Shown here piece after piece: positions 8,033 through 16,501 of a stretch of 30,462 bases of DNA (position 1 is the stretch's first letter; every line of letters starts with the position of its first letter). The notes under the pieces are model-generated. The model did not search any database, was not told the origin of the DNA, and saw nothing but the letters and a program-made list of their open reading frames with translations. Source of the stretch: Methanocorpusculum sp. (GTDB lineage: Archaea; Halobacteriota; Methanomicrobia; Methanomicrobiales; Methanocorpusculaceae). The translations under genes were made by a program, and so were the position numbers. Location of the stretch: the NCBI GenBank assembly GCA_029987245.1, contig DALTWG010000012.1, positions 1 through 30,462 of the forward strand, written 5' to 3'.

Positions 8033-9376
8033 ATGATAGACATAGAAGTTATAGCCGTAGGCGGATACAATGAAGTCGGCCGGAACATGACCGCAGTCCG
8101 CGTAGGCAAGGAAATCGTCATATTTGATATCGGATTATATCTTGACCCGATAGCAGGCGACAACAATATCGACATGGAAAACATGCACTCGCTTGATTTA
8201 ATCAAGATGGGTGCAATCCCGGACGACACCGTGATGAATTCGGTGGAGGGCATTGTCAAGGCAATTGTTTGTACGCACGGACACCTTGACCATATCGGTG
8301 CAATCCAGAAGCTTGCCCACCGGTACAACTGTCCGATTATCTCGACACCTTACACCAACGAGTTAATCAAGCAGCAGATTGAAAGCGAGCGCAAGTTCAC
8401 TGTGCTGAACAAGACGTTTGCTCTTAAAGCCGGCGGCAAATACACCATCTCACAGAATCTGACGCTGGAATTTGTCAGGGTCCAGCACTCGATTATTGAC
8501 TCGGTAATTGCTGTTTTGCACACGCCGGCGGGCGCTGTCGTTTATGCAAACGACTTTAAATTCGATATGACACCGGTTATCGGCGAGGCGCCTGATGTCG
8601 CACGTCTTCGCGCCATCGGAAAGCAGGGTGTTAAGCTCTTAATCGTGGAATCGATTAACATGGATGACAGAGGCTATGCGCCGTCTGAGCAGGTGGCGCG
8701 CCTGCGGGTACGCGATGCGATTATGCGCTGCGAGGATGATAAGAATGCGGTGATTGTATCAACGTTTGCGTCCCAGATTGCGCGTATCAAGACTATTACC
8801 GAGTGTGCCCGCGAGATTGACAGAATCCCGGTTCTTTTGGGCCGCAGCATGGAACGCTACAACACGACGGCGGAAATCTTAAAGCAGGTCGCGTTCCCGC
8901 AGGGGACAAGCATTTATGGTAACAGAAAAACAACCGACCGGCTTCTCCGCCGCGTGGCAAAGGAAGGCCGCGAAAAGTTCCTGCTTATTGCAACCGGTCA
9001 CCAGGGCGAGCCGGGGTCCATGCTTAGCCGCCTGGCCTTAGGAGATACGCCGTACCGGATTGAAAAGGGCGACAAGATTATGTTCTCGGCAAATATTATT
9101 CCAAACCCGATTAACTTTGCCCAGCGGGCGAATGTCGACCGGCTGTTAGTGAAACAGGGCGCGCGTCTTTTCGACGGGCTGCATGTCTCGGGTCACGCAT
9201 ATTATCAGGATCACTATGATTTGCTTTCCATGCTGAATCCGGAGCACATTGTCCCGTCGCACGGTCCGTTCAATATGAAAGGCGGTTATGTTTCGCTTGC
9301 GTCCGAGTTCGGCTATGTCCTGAACAAGGATGTGCACATTCTGCAAAACGGCGACCGGCTGGTTCTGCCGAAGTGA
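8033..9376 (+). CDS. rnj: Ribonuclease J (archaeal metallo-beta-lactamase/beta-CASP)
   Basis: 447 aa. It has the metallo-beta-lactamase signature THGHLDH with HGHLDH at residues 82-87, a second metal-site segment YANDFKFD near 180, and the beta-CASP and C-terminal parts with ATGHQGEPGSMLSR, HVSGHAYYQDH and VPSHGPFNM. The size and lack of KH domains fit archaeal RNase J, a 5'-3' exoribonuclease, rather than the aCPSF group. It sits between fni and the prenyl synthase with gaps of 14 and 10 nt, so it is probably in the same transcript. Embedding an RNA-decay enzyme among isoprenoid genes recurs in archaea. Confidence 0.93.
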   Translation: MIDIEVIAVGGYNEVGRNMTAVRVGKEIVIFDIGLYLDPIAGDNNIDMENMHSLDLIKMGAIPDDTVMNSVEGIVKAIVCTHGHLDHIGAIQKLAHRYNCPIISTPYTNELIKQQIESERKFTVLNKTFALKAGGKYTISQNLTLEFVRVQHSIIDSVIAVLHTPAGAVVYANDFKFDMTPVIGEAPDVARLRAIGKQGVKLLIVESINMDDRGYAPSEQVARLRVRDAIMRCEDDKNAVIVSTFASQIARIKTITECAREIDRIPVLLGRSMERYNTTAEILKQVAFPQGTSIYGNRKTTDRLLRRVAKEGREKFLLIATGHQGEPGSMLSRLALGDTPYRIEKGDKIMFSANIIPNPINFAQRANVDRLLVKQGARLFDGLHVSGHAYYQDHYDLLSMLNPEHIVPSHGPFNMKGGYVSLASEFGYVLNKDVHILQNGDRLVLPK

Positions 9377-9386
9377 GTGTTGAGTC

Positions 9387-10352
9387 ATGGATTTAGCTGA
9401 ATATCTCAAAGGCGTCGCTTTCAAAGTGAACTGTGAGGCGGAGGAGTACAGCCTTGCCCGCGACACGGTGATGCAGAAGGCTTCTGCTCACCTGCTGACT
9501 GCAGGGGGCAAGCGCCTTCGCCCGGCGCTGGTTCTTTTAGCTGCCGAAGCTGTGCGTGCCGGGGCTGCGGAGGAGGTTTTCCCGGCAGCGCTTGCGCTTG
9601 AGTGGACGCACACGTTCACGTTAGTGCATGACGACATCATGGACAAAGATGAGATGCGCCGGGGTACGCCAACGGTGCACACTGAATTTGGTGAGCCGAC
9701 CGCGATTTTAGCCGGGGATGTCCTGGCTGCAAAGGGTTTTGAGTATCTCTGCAAGTCAGACGCCCCGGCAGAGGCGAAGGTCAAAGCAGTCCAGATGCTT
9801 TCGCATACGGTCAGCGAACTCTGCGAAGGGCAGCAGGAGGATATTTCGTTTGAGTCGCGCGGCGATGTCACAATGGATGAGTACCTTTCCATGGTGCGGA
9901 AAAAGACCGGGGTCTTATATGCGGCGGCTGCCGGCATCGGCGGCATTTTAGCGGGGGCAGACCCGCGCCAGACCGCGGCGCTGTACACGCTCGGCTTAAA
10001 CATCGGCATAGCGTTCCAGATGCAGGACGACCTTCTTGACCTGACGGCGCCGACGGAGGTTCTTGGCAAGCCGCAGGGCTCTGACCTGCGCGAAAACAAG
10101 CAGAGCGCGGTTGCGATTGCAGCCCGGGAGGCGGGTGTTGACCTGGCGCGGTTCCACAAGGCGGAGCTTTGTGCAGAGGAAATCGCGGAGGCGATTTCCC
10201 TGCTGGAAAGCGCCGGCGTGCTGGAAAAAATCCGGGCGTATTCGAAGAAGATTATCGACGATGCAAAGGCGGGTCTTGCATGCCTCGCAGACAGCGAGGC
10301 AAAGACGCTCATCTGCGAGATGGCTGATTACTTTATCGCACGCAATTACTAA
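9387..10352 (+). CDS. idsA: Polyprenyl (geranylgeranyl/farnesyl) diphosphate synthase
   Basis: 321 aa. It condenses IPP with allylic diphosphates to build the C15/C20 chains of archaeal ether lipids. Visible motifs are GGKRLRPALVLL (residues 40-51), the first Asp-rich motif DDIMD at 82-86 followed by RRGTPTVH, and the second Asp-rich motif QMQDDLLDL near 215-223. Phe77, five residues before the first Asp-rich motif, sits at the position known to limit chain length in archaeal GGPP synthases, which favours a C20 product; this is inference. It ends the isoprenoid block, and the metalloprotease starts 5 nt later. Confidence 0.94.
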   Translation: MDLAEYLKGVAFKVNCEAEEYSLARDTVMQKASAHLLTAGGKRLRPALVLLAAEAVRAGAAEEVFPAALALEWTHTFTLVHDDIMDKDEMRRGTPTVHTEFGEPTAILAGDVLAAKGFEYLCKSDAPAEAKVKAVQMLSHTVSELCEGQQEDISFESRGDVTMDEYLSMVRKKTGVLYAAAAGIGGILAGADPRQTAALYTLGLNIGIAFQMQDDLLDLTAPTEVLGKPQGSDLRENKQSAVAIAAREAGVDLARFHKAELCAEEIAEAISLLESAGVLEKIRAYSKKIIDDAKAGLACLADSEAKTLICEMADYFIARNY

Positions 10353-10356
10353 ACTG

Positions 10357-11097
10357 ATGCCCGAAGAAAAAAAACTCATCAAAGCCGTGCCGGTTCAGGT
10401 GACGTACAAAGATGAAATCCTTCCCTGTTTCGTCTTTTTCTCTCCGCGCCGGTCGCGCCAGCTTGAGATAAAACAAAACGGCGATGTCATTGTGCGGATG
10501 CCTGATTATGCCGATATGGAAAATGTCAGGGATTTCGTTACGGAGAAGGGCGACTGGATTTTAAAGCACCGCAAGGTCTTTGTTGCCCGCACAATGCCAA
10601 AGCGCCGGTATGAAACAGGCGACACCATGCCTTTTTTCGGCAGGGAGCTTACCATTGAGCGAAAGACGGGGGCTGCCCGCGCGCAGATTGCAGGCGATGT
10701 TTTAGAGATTTATCTGCCGGAAGGCTTTGAAGGCGATGAGGCTTCGGACCTCGCGCGCGATGTGGTCATTCTTTTGTACCGGCGGCTCGGGTTAAAGGTG
10801 CTGGATGCGTTTGTGGAAAAATATGCGGCGCTTGAGGGCGTGGAAAAGCCGCCGGTCAGAATCAAGCTGCAGGAGAAGAGGTGGGGCAGCTGCACACCGA
10901 AAAACGGGATTACGATTAATGCCCGGGTGCTTTTAGCGCCGAAGATTGTGGCTGAGTATCTGGTGGCGCATGAGGTGGTTCACCTTCGCTTGCGGCATCA
11001 TCAGGCAAGTTACTGGGATGAGGTGGGCCGAGTAATGCCGGAGTATAAGGAGGCGGAGCGGCTGCTTAAAGAGGAAGGGTGGGGGTATATTTTTTAA
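10357..11097 (+). CDS. YgjP/SprT-like zinc metallopeptidase (M48-type)
   Basis: 246 aa from ATG 10357, chosen because the longer open frame back to 10063 only overlaps the prenyl synthase. It carries the YgjP-family C-terminal signature: RWGSCTPKNGITINARVL, then the zinc motif HEVVH at residues 205-209 and downstream RHHQASYWDEV, which supplies the third ligand region. The N-terminal half is the usual beta-rich part of the family. The substrate is unknown. It begins 5 nt after idsA and is probably the last gene of the operon; the next gene is on the other strand and starts its 3' end 16 nt away. Confidence 0.87.
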   Translation: MPEEKKLIKAVPVQVTYKDEILPCFVFFSPRRSRQLEIKQNGDVIVRMPDYADMENVRDFVTEKGDWILKHRKVFVARTMPKRRYETGDTMPFFGRELTIERKTGAARAQIAGDVLEIYLPEGFEGDEASDLARDVVILLYRRLGLKVLDAFVEKYAALEGVEKPPVRIKLQEKRWGSCTPKNGITINARVLLAPKIVAEYLVAHEVVHLRLRHHQASYWDEVGRVMPEYKEAERLLKEEGWGYIF

Positions 11098-11112
11098 GAG
11101 TTGGCGGGAATA

Positions 11113-11838
11113 TTAAAAATCCTTCTTCTCCGCAAAGAATTCCTCAATTACATCCTCGAAATCTTCCGGATGGTTCATTACCGCAAGCGTATCCAGACTG
11201 CCTACCATGTCATACAGACTGCGTCCCGCGGTAAGCCCCAGTTCCGGAATCGGTTTAGGGAGAATGATATGCATAGGGATGCGCTTTCCGTATGCCTCAT
11301 TGAAAACCCAGCCGTCTTTTTTCATGTAGTAATATGCCGCACCGTGCATATCATTGATTTCGCCGTACTCGCTTGCAAAATCGGTTGAAACAAGATTTGC
11401 CATAACCAGTTCCTCTTTTGCCGGGTTAATTGTTACATGACCGTAGCCCGGCGGAATCAAAACAACATCCCCGGTGCGCGCCGGAAGAATTATGACATCA
11501 GTGTGGTCGCGCTTTTGCAAAAGATAATAGGCGTACCCTGATAAAACTTCATAGACCTCCGGATACGGCACCCCGTTTTTATTGCACGGGTGGTAATGCC
11601 CCTTCGTTTTCACATATTCGCCGTTGATAATTCCCGGCGGAATGCGTGTTATATCATAGCGCAGGTGGTGTTTTTGCAGCCACAGGCGGTCGCCGTGGGT
11701 TTTATACAGGTCGCGGTACATGAAATACAGTTCCGTCTCCGGATTCTGATTTGACGGGCGCACTGCTAACACATTTTCCATATCTGCTGCGGTTCTTGAG
11801 GATGGCTCAGGCAGCCCTTCGGGCCAGTACTTTAACAT
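11113..11838 (-). CDS. pgiA: Glucose-6-phosphate isomerase, cupin type
   Basis: 241 aa. It interconverts glucose-6-phosphate and fructose-6-phosphate using the metal-dependent cupin enzyme of euryarchaea. The cupin motif VKTKGHYHP gives His81 and His83, EVYEVL gives Glu94, and PPGYGHVTIN gives His134, matching the four metal ligands. Between His83 and Glu94 there is a short insertion relative to Pyrococcus-type PGI, and the N- and C-termini are longer than the roughly 190-aa enzymes. Upstream (11860-11870) a TTATAG box is a possible promoter. It is transcribed away from the pseudo-Fic gene's 3' end, in the same direction. Confidence 0.92.
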   Translation of the reverse strand: MLKYWPEGLPEPSSRTAADMENVLAVRPSNQNPETELYFMYRDLYKTHGDRLWLQKHHLRYDITRIPPGIINGEYVKTKGHYHPCNKNGVPYPEVYEVLSGYAYYLLQKRDHTDVIILPARTGDVVLIPPGYGHVTINPAKEELVMANLVSTDFASEYGEINDMHGAAYYYMKKDGWVFNEAYGKRIPMHIILPKPIPELGLTAGRSLYDMVGSLDTLAVMNHPEDFEDVIEEFFAEKKDF

Positions 11839-11893
11839 TAGCGTAATTATTTGTCCTTCTTTCTATAAGGGTATGTTTGTTGGATGCCGCTTC

Positions 11894-12850
11894 TTATTTT
11901 TCGCCAATCGTAAAATAATCATCCAGCGGCCGCGCTGAAGTTGGAACATATCCGCCGGTCTTCGGCTGACCTTTGAATTCTATCATGCCTGCTTTTTTCA
12001 GACCGGCAAGGGCGCGCGCGAGCGCTTCAGGACTCATCGCAAGCGTTTGGGCAAGTTCCGCTCTGCGGATTCCGGGACGCGCGGCAATTTGCGCATACAC
12101 CGGATTGGAAGGCACCGCTTCATCTTTGTCGATAAGGAAAACACGGCATTTGGTCTGCGCCGGCTTTTCCTCTGCAAGGGGCTGTTTTGTGCGGCCGGAA
12201 ACCGAGATTACATATTTGTCGGACGACTCAAGCGCCTGCAGCAGACATCCTTCCGTTTCCGCAACACATTCTGCAATAAAGACGGAAAATCTGTCCAGCG
12301 CAATGCGCCCTGCATCAAGAAGCGCGCGGTACTGCGGGAGTTTTGCTTTTGGAATCGAGACCGGCGGATAGCCGTTTTGCACCAGGACAAGATTCTGCAA
12401 AAACTGCGCCGTCTCAAGAGTGCCGGCGGAAAACGGATAAATAAATGCAAATTTATGGTGGACAGCTGCTGCAAACATAACCGGATGGAGCGGTTCTCCC
12501 CCGCTGTTATAAAACCGGATAACACCTTCTATCAAAGGCGGGATGACCTCGGGCATCGGAATTGGATAGCGGCTGCTCCCGATATAAATACGCTTGCTGC
12601 GAAGCTGCCCTGCATTTTCAGCGTCCGGGAAAAGTTCCCGGTGAATCTGCAGAATTTTTTCCAGAGATAGTTCCGGTTCTGCAGCGGTTTCAAACAAAAG
12701 CCGGAGCTGTTTTTCACGTTCCGGATTGAATGAAGCTGCATACGCTTCTCTGCATAGCTCGTTATAAAAAGCGGTTTCGTCCTCTTCCGGCATGCGATAC
12801 CTTGCAATCTGCATCTTCAGGGTATCACAGAGCTCGAAAGGGGACGACAT
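11894..12850 (-). CDS. Fic-fold protein with degenerate active site and winged-helix tail
   Basis: 318 aa. Residues 60-200 follow the Fic domain: GQLRSKRIYIGSSRYPIP, then HHKFAFIYPF at 131-140 and LVLVQNGYPPVSI. The catalytic motif HPFxDGNGRxxR is replaced by YPFSAGTLETAQ (138-149), so the catalytic His, the Asp, the Asn and both Arg residues are lost. Classical AMP transfer is therefore not expected. Residues 245-305 resemble a winged-helix domain (ARPGIRRAELAQTLAMSPEALARALAGLKKAGM), suggesting a DNA-binding regulator built on a dead Fic scaffold. A TATA-like ATATAAATATAAAG lies only about 10-20 nt upstream of the ATG, so Met13 (12814) is a possible alternative start. Confidence 0.78.
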   Translation of the reverse strand: MSSPFELCDTLKMQIARYRMPEEDETAFYNELCREAYAASFNPEREKQLRLLFETAAEPELSLEKILQIHRELFPDAENAGQLRSKRIYIGSSRYPIPMPEVIPPLIEGVIRFYNSGGEPLHPVMFAAAVHHKFAFIYPFSAGTLETAQFLQNLVLVQNGYPPVSIPKAKLPQYRALLDAGRIALDRFSVFIAECVAETEGCLLQALESSDKYVISVSGRTKQPLAEEKPAQTKCRVFLIDKDEAVPSNPVYAQIAARPGIRRAELAQTLAMSPEALARALAGLKKAGMIEFKGQPKTGGYVPTSARPLDDYFTIGEK

Positions 12851-12859
12851 ATTCTTTAT

Positions 12860-12874
12860 ATTTATATGCTTTCT
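12860..12874 (-). promoter_or_regulatory. TATA-like box upstream of the pseudo-Fic gene
   Basis: On the minus strand the stretch reads CATATAAATATAAAG, a strong archaeal box A. Its short distance to the annotated ATG at 12850 implies a transcription start near or within the first codons, which argues for translation starting at a later Met such as residue 13. Confidence 0.4.
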
Positions 12875-12985
12875 TATTACTTAAGGAGTTTGAAACAATA
12901 CGCACTATTTATTATAATTGAGCAGTTACCAAGAAAAGAAAATCTGAAAAAGGGTATGGGTTATTGGAGAGCCGAAATACTTCGA

Positions 12986-13486
12986 TTACTCTTCAACAAC
13001 GATACGGACCGGGGTAGGAAGCTTCTGTCCTGCGTGGGATAAAGCGTCCTTTGCGAGGTCAACATACTGGGGGTTGGTCCAGACGGTGAAAACCTTCTGT
13101 CTCGGGGAGACACGTGCTGCAGTTCCGACAGCCTTGCCGAATGCAAGTCTCATACCTTCAGAGACACGGTCTGCACCTGCACCGGTTGCCTGTTTGTGCT
13201 CACGTAAGACGTGGTGCGGGTAGGTCCGGATCTTTAAGTGGAAGTTGTTCTTGCCGACACTGTTCATCAGGCGTCTGTTCATATTGATACGTGCTGCTTC
13301 CATTGCAGTGTGGCGGATCTGACATCCCTCAAGTGCTTCGAGGTGAATTGCTACCGGGAAATCTGCGGAGAGGTTGCCCATATCAAACTGTACGACCTTA
13401 AGGCCGGGTACACCACCCATGTACTCGCGGCGGCAGTATGCCTTCTTTGCGAGGTGGTTGTACATTCGTGCTGGTTTTCTTACCAT
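12986..13486 (-). CDS. rpl10e: 50S ribosomal protein L10e (L16 family)
   Basis: 166 aa. The archaeal/eukaryotic L10e counterpart of bacterial L16, located near the peptidyl transferase centre and tRNA sites. It shows the N-terminal RKPARMYNHLAKKAYCRREYMGG start, FDMGNL, the tRNA-side loop GAGADRVSEGMRLAFGKAVGTAARV, and a basic C-terminal part. A Shine-Dalgarno GGAG lies about 10 nt before the ATG, and a box A-like CATTTAATATGG overlaps the 3' end of the upstream ABC ATPase gene, so it probably has its own promoter. Codon use is that of a highly expressed gene. Confidence 0.96.
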   Translation of the reverse strand: MVRKPARMYNHLAKKAYCRREYMGGVPGLKVVQFDMGNLSADFPVAIHLEALEGCQIRHTAMEAARINMNRRLMNSVGKNNFHLKIRTYPHHVLREHKQATGAGADRVSEGMRLAFGKAVGTAARVSPRQKVFTVWTNPQYVDLAKDALSHAGQKLPTPVRIVVEE

Positions 13487-13540
13487 GTTTTAATGCTCCT
13501 GGCTCTCTAAATGTGCAATTAAGGTTAGCGCCCAACCATA

Positions 13541-14323
13541 TTAAATGTTCTGTTTCCCGTTCTGCAGTTTCTCAATTTCGGCAAGCACTTCCTTGCGGAT
13601 TTTTGCAAACTCAACCGACGTCCTGTCGCGCGGGCGCGGGATGTTTACCTCGTAAATCTGATGGACTTTTCCCGGACGGGGCGATAAAATCAGGATTCTG
13701 TCCGAAAGGAAAACAGCCTCGTCAACACTGTGCGTGACAAAAAGAATCGTCTTTTTCGTGGAGTTCCAGATGTCAAGGAGCTGAATCTGCATTTTATTGC
13801 GCGTCTGCGCGTCCAGCGCGCCGAACGGCTCGTCCATTAACATAACAGCCGGGTCCGAGGCAAGCGCGCGCGCAACCGCCGCGCGCTGGCGCATGCCGCC
13901 GGAAAGCTCATACGGGTAACTGTTTGCAAACTCGGTCAGCCCCACCAGGTCAAGGCGTTTCTGCACCTCGACTTTGCGCTGCTCTTTGGGCATCCCCATC
14001 ATTTCCAGACCGAAACCGACGTTTTCTTCAATCGTGCGCCAGGGATAGAGCGAATACTCCTGGAAGACCATGGTCATTTTCGGTGACGGGCCGTCAACGA
14101 TTTTTCCGTCGATTTCGACTTTACCCTCAGTCGGTACATCCAGTCCGCCAATCATGCGCAAAAGCGTGGTCTTGCCGCAGCCCGACGGACCTAAAAGGCA
14201 CACAAATTCCCCGTCATAGATTTCGAGGTTGATGTCGTCAAGCGCCTTCACATCGCCTTTTTTGGTATGGAAGGTTTTGCCGACATGTTCTGCTTTTACC
14301 CAGACTTTACCCCAGTCGGTCAT
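13541..14323 (-). CDS. ABC transporter ATP-binding protein (SsuB/TauB/NrtD type)
   Basis: 260 aa. It energises uptake of nitrate, sulfonate, taurine or related small anions. Walker A is LGPSGCGKTT, the Q-loop lies in VFQEYSLYPWRT, the ABC signature is LSGGMRQR, Walker B is VMLMDEPFGALD, and the switch His is in FVTHSVDEAV. It overlaps the permease gene by 4 nt and is third in the order binding protein, permease, ATPase. Substrate cannot be read from the ATPase; sulfonate or taurine is a guess supported only by other sulfur-related genes in the window. Confidence 0.93.
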   Translation of the reverse strand: MTDWGKVWVKAEHVGKTFHTKKGDVKALDDINLEIYDGEFVCLLGPSGCGKTTLLRMIGGLDVPTEGKVEIDGKIVDGPSPKMTMVFQEYSLYPWRTIEENVGFGLEMMGMPKEQRKVEVQKRLDLVGLTEFANSYPYELSGGMRQRAAVARALASDPAVMLMDEPFGALDAQTRNKMQIQLLDIWNSTKKTILFVTHSVDEAVFLSDRILILSPRPGKVHQIYEVNIPRPRDRTSVEFAKIRKEVLAEIEKLQNGKQNI

Positions 14324-15090
14324 TTGTCAAGCACCTCCCAGGCGAACTTCTTTTTCTGTACAATCTTAAATATCTGGTCCATAAGAATTCCGATAATACC
14401 GATACAGACCATGCCGGCGATGGATAAACTCAGCTGGCTGTAGGTTGAAAAGGATTCATAAATCATGTGGCCGAGACCCGTGCTTGAGCCCGGCATCATT
14501 TCCGCTGCGACAACCGACATCCAGGCAATGCCGAAACCGACGCGGAGCCCGCTCCAGATAGCAGGCGCCGCTGCCGGAAGAATGACTTTTGTCATTACCT
14601 GCCGGCCGTTTGCCTGATAGATTTTTGCGGTTTCAAGCCAGCTTTTTCTCACGCGCTTGACACCGTCAATCGTGCTTACAAGAATCGGGAAGATGCATCC
14701 AAGAACGATAATAAAAATAATGGACGACATGCCGATGCCAAACCAGGCAAGTGCCAGCGGAATCCAGGCAAGAGGCGGAATCGGCCGCAGAATCTGAATC
14801 AGCCCGTCGCAGAACTCTTCGCATTTCGGATGACTGCCCAGAACAATGCCCACAGGCACCGCAATCACACAGGCGATAATGAAACCAAGCGCAACGCGCT
14901 CGATACTGACAATCGCATTTCCAACAATGCTTCCCATGCTGAAAATATTGTCAAACGGCGTCAGAAACCAGGTGAAGACGGCGTCGACCGTTGGAAGAAT
15001 GAATGCATTATCTATAATGAGCGCTGCAACTTCCCAGAGGCCGAGAAGCGCCAGAGGAAGTATAAGCTTTATGTACCATTTCATATTCAA
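14320..15090 (-). CDS. ABC transporter permease (SsuC/TauC type)
   Basis: 256 aa with about six membrane helices. The cytoplasmic coupling (EAA) segment is present around SWLETAKIYQANGRQVMTKVILPAAAPAIWSG, and the protein starts with a typical short basic N-terminus before its first helix (WYIKLILPLALLGLWEVAAL). A conserved IPLALAWFGIG segment fits the BPD_transp_1 domain of nitrate/sulfonate/taurine transporters. It lies 69 nt downstream of the binding-protein gene and overlaps the ATPase gene by 4 nt, so the three form one operon. Confidence 0.93.
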   Translation of the reverse strand: MNMKWYIKLILPLALLGLWEVAALIIDNAFILPTVDAVFTWFLTPFDNIFSMGSIVGNAIVSIERVALGFIIACVIAVPVGIVLGSHPKCEEFCDGLIQILRPIPPLAWIPLALAWFGIGMSSIIFIIVLGCIFPILVSTIDGVKRVRKSWLETAKIYQANGRQVMTKVILPAAAPAIWSGLRVGFGIAWMSVVAAEMMPGSSTGLGHMIYESFSTYSQLSLSIAGMVCIGIIGILMDQIFKIVQKKKFAWEVLDK

Positions 15091-15159
15091 CTATCCTGCA
15101 TATACATTTTAAATCAATCGGTAATAAGGTTTTCAAAAAAATAGGGATGTTTTCAGGTC

Positions 15160-16380
15160 TCAGACCGACTTTACCTTGTACTCGATGTTAGCCGACTCCA
15201 GCGCGGACTTCAGCTGCACATCCTGAATGGAGTTGGTCTGCGGAATGGCAACAACCAGGTTCTTGCCGGAGGCGGAAGCCTCTTTTGCCCAGGCAACAAA
15301 TTCATCCCAGTTGTTTGCCGGCGCGTCTTTGGAAACAACAAGACCGGATCCCTCCGTCATAATCGGCGCGAGAATTTTAAGTCCGGTCTGGGTGTCAATC
15401 GAGGAAAGGAACGGCGGCGTTCCTGCAACGGCAAACTGAATGGAGTTTGACTGCAGCATGGTCATAAGGTAAGGTCCTCCGTTACCCTGGACAAGTTTTA
15501 CATTGCAGACTTTTTCGCCGTTGACATAGAGTTCAGCCTTGTCAACCGCGCCGGCTTTCTCTGATACCGGTTTGAGGTATGCATTATAATTGTCTTTGAA
15601 GTACTGCCAGTTCTTAATCAGAACAAAGAGCGGCGCGTCATGGTCGGACAAGAGATAGCCGATTTCGATTTCACCGGACGTAGGCGTCGGGAACGCGGAT
15701 TTTTCATCCAGAATCTTCTTTGCCGCGGTATACGGGGTGAAATCATAGATGAGTTCTTCCGTCTCCTCTTTGGAGGTTGATTTCAGATTCTTGACAATTG
15801 CGCCAAGGTCCCGCTGGATGCCGAGGAATTCATAGTTGCTGTTCTTCCAGGTGTCGGTGACCTCGGTTGAGAACTTGATGGTCGGAAGAGATGCTTTGAG
15901 AATGTCAACGCCTTTCACGGTTTTTCCGCCGTACTCGGGGTCGGTGTTTCCGTACATCCAGTCAGCAACGTAGACTGCTGCATCGTCAGGGTTTTCAGTA
16001 ATGTAGTCGTTTGCAGCAAGCATTAAGCCGGTCAGAGTCGTTGCAAGGTCTTCATTTTCCAGACCCTGTTTGTTTGCGCCGAAGACACAGCAGGTGTGTT
16101 CGGCCCAGGAACCGCCGTCAGCTCTTGGCATGTCCTGGGAATAGGAGACTACTTTTCCGATGCCGGAAACAGTGCTTGCAGCAACAAACGGCTGCCAGTT
16201 CACCATGGCATCAACGGTTCCAAGCGATAAGGAACTTATCTGCTGGGCTGCAGGAATCTGTACAACATCAACTGCTGCGACATAGCCTGTGGTTCCGGTA
16301 TCGGAAACACAGCCTGCAGTCAGCACTGCCGCAAGGCAGAAAACCACTGCGGCGGTAAGCATAAGAAACTTTTTCTGCAT
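15160..16380 (-). CDS. ABC substrate-binding lipoprotein (NMT1/SsuA type), apparently circularly permuted
   Basis: 406 aa from ATG 16380, chosen because it begins a lipoprotein signal (MQKKFLMLTAAVVFCLAAVL, then LTAGC with Cys24) and a TATA-like box TTAATATAC sits about 26 nt upstream. Order of parts is unusual. Residues 36-225 resemble the second half of a normal binding protein (DVVQIPAAQQISSLSLGTVD, NWQPFV, then the long helical tail). Residues 237-406 resemble the normal beginning (EIEIGYLLSDHDAPLFVLIK, FAVAGTPPFL, GSGLVV, SIQDVQLKSAL). The last residues, EYKVKSV, would join directly onto DVVQIP in the usual order. The join is a linker at 226-236 (PTPTSG). Likely function is capture of sulfonate, taurine, nitrate or a similar ligand at the cell surface. 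Confidence 0.85.
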   Translation of the reverse strand: MQKKFLMLTAAVVFCLAAVLTAGCVSDTGTTGYVAAVDVVQIPAAQQISSLSLGTVDAMVNWQPFVAASTVSGIGKVVSYSQDMPRADGGSWAEHTCCVFGANKQGLENEDLATTLTGLMLAANDYITENPDDAAVYVADWMYGNTDPEYGGKTVKGVDILKASLPTIKFSTEVTDTWKNSNYEFLGIQRDLGAIVKNLKSTSKEETEELIYDFTPYTAAKKILDEKSAFPTPTSGEIEIGYLLSDHDAPLFVLIKNWQYFKDNYNAYLKPVSEKAGAVDKAELYVNGEKVCNVKLVQGNGGPYLMTMLQSNSIQFAVAGTPPFLSSIDTQTGLKILAPIMTEGSGLVVSKDAPANNWDEFVAWAKEASASGKNLVVAIPQTNSIQDVQLKSALESANIEYKVKSV

Positions 16381-16401
16381 AAATAGTAGTGTGCGTGCAG
16401 G

Positions 16402-16410
16402 GTATATTAA
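16402..16410 (-). promoter_or_regulatory. TATA-like box of the ABC transporter operon
   Basis: The minus strand reads TTAATATAC, centred about 26 nt upstream of the ATG at 16380. This is the distance expected from box A to the transcription start, so the mRNA would be leaderless. It supports the shorter start over the longer frame beginning at 16455. Confidence 0.5.
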
Positions 16411-16501
16411 TGAATTGTAATGTGAACGAAATAAATTAATCAAATTATTATGCAAAAGAGATTGGATTATACACTACGTCAGATACATCTGGAGGTTTTG
16501 T

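Noticed and set aside
10063..10356. N-terminal extension of the metalloprotease frame
   Set aside because: It lies entirely within idsA in another frame and has no family similarity; ATG 10357 matches the family start.
16381..16455. Longer start of the ABC binding protein
   Set aside because: The extra 25 residues precede a perfect lipoprotein signal peptide and cover the likely TATA box.
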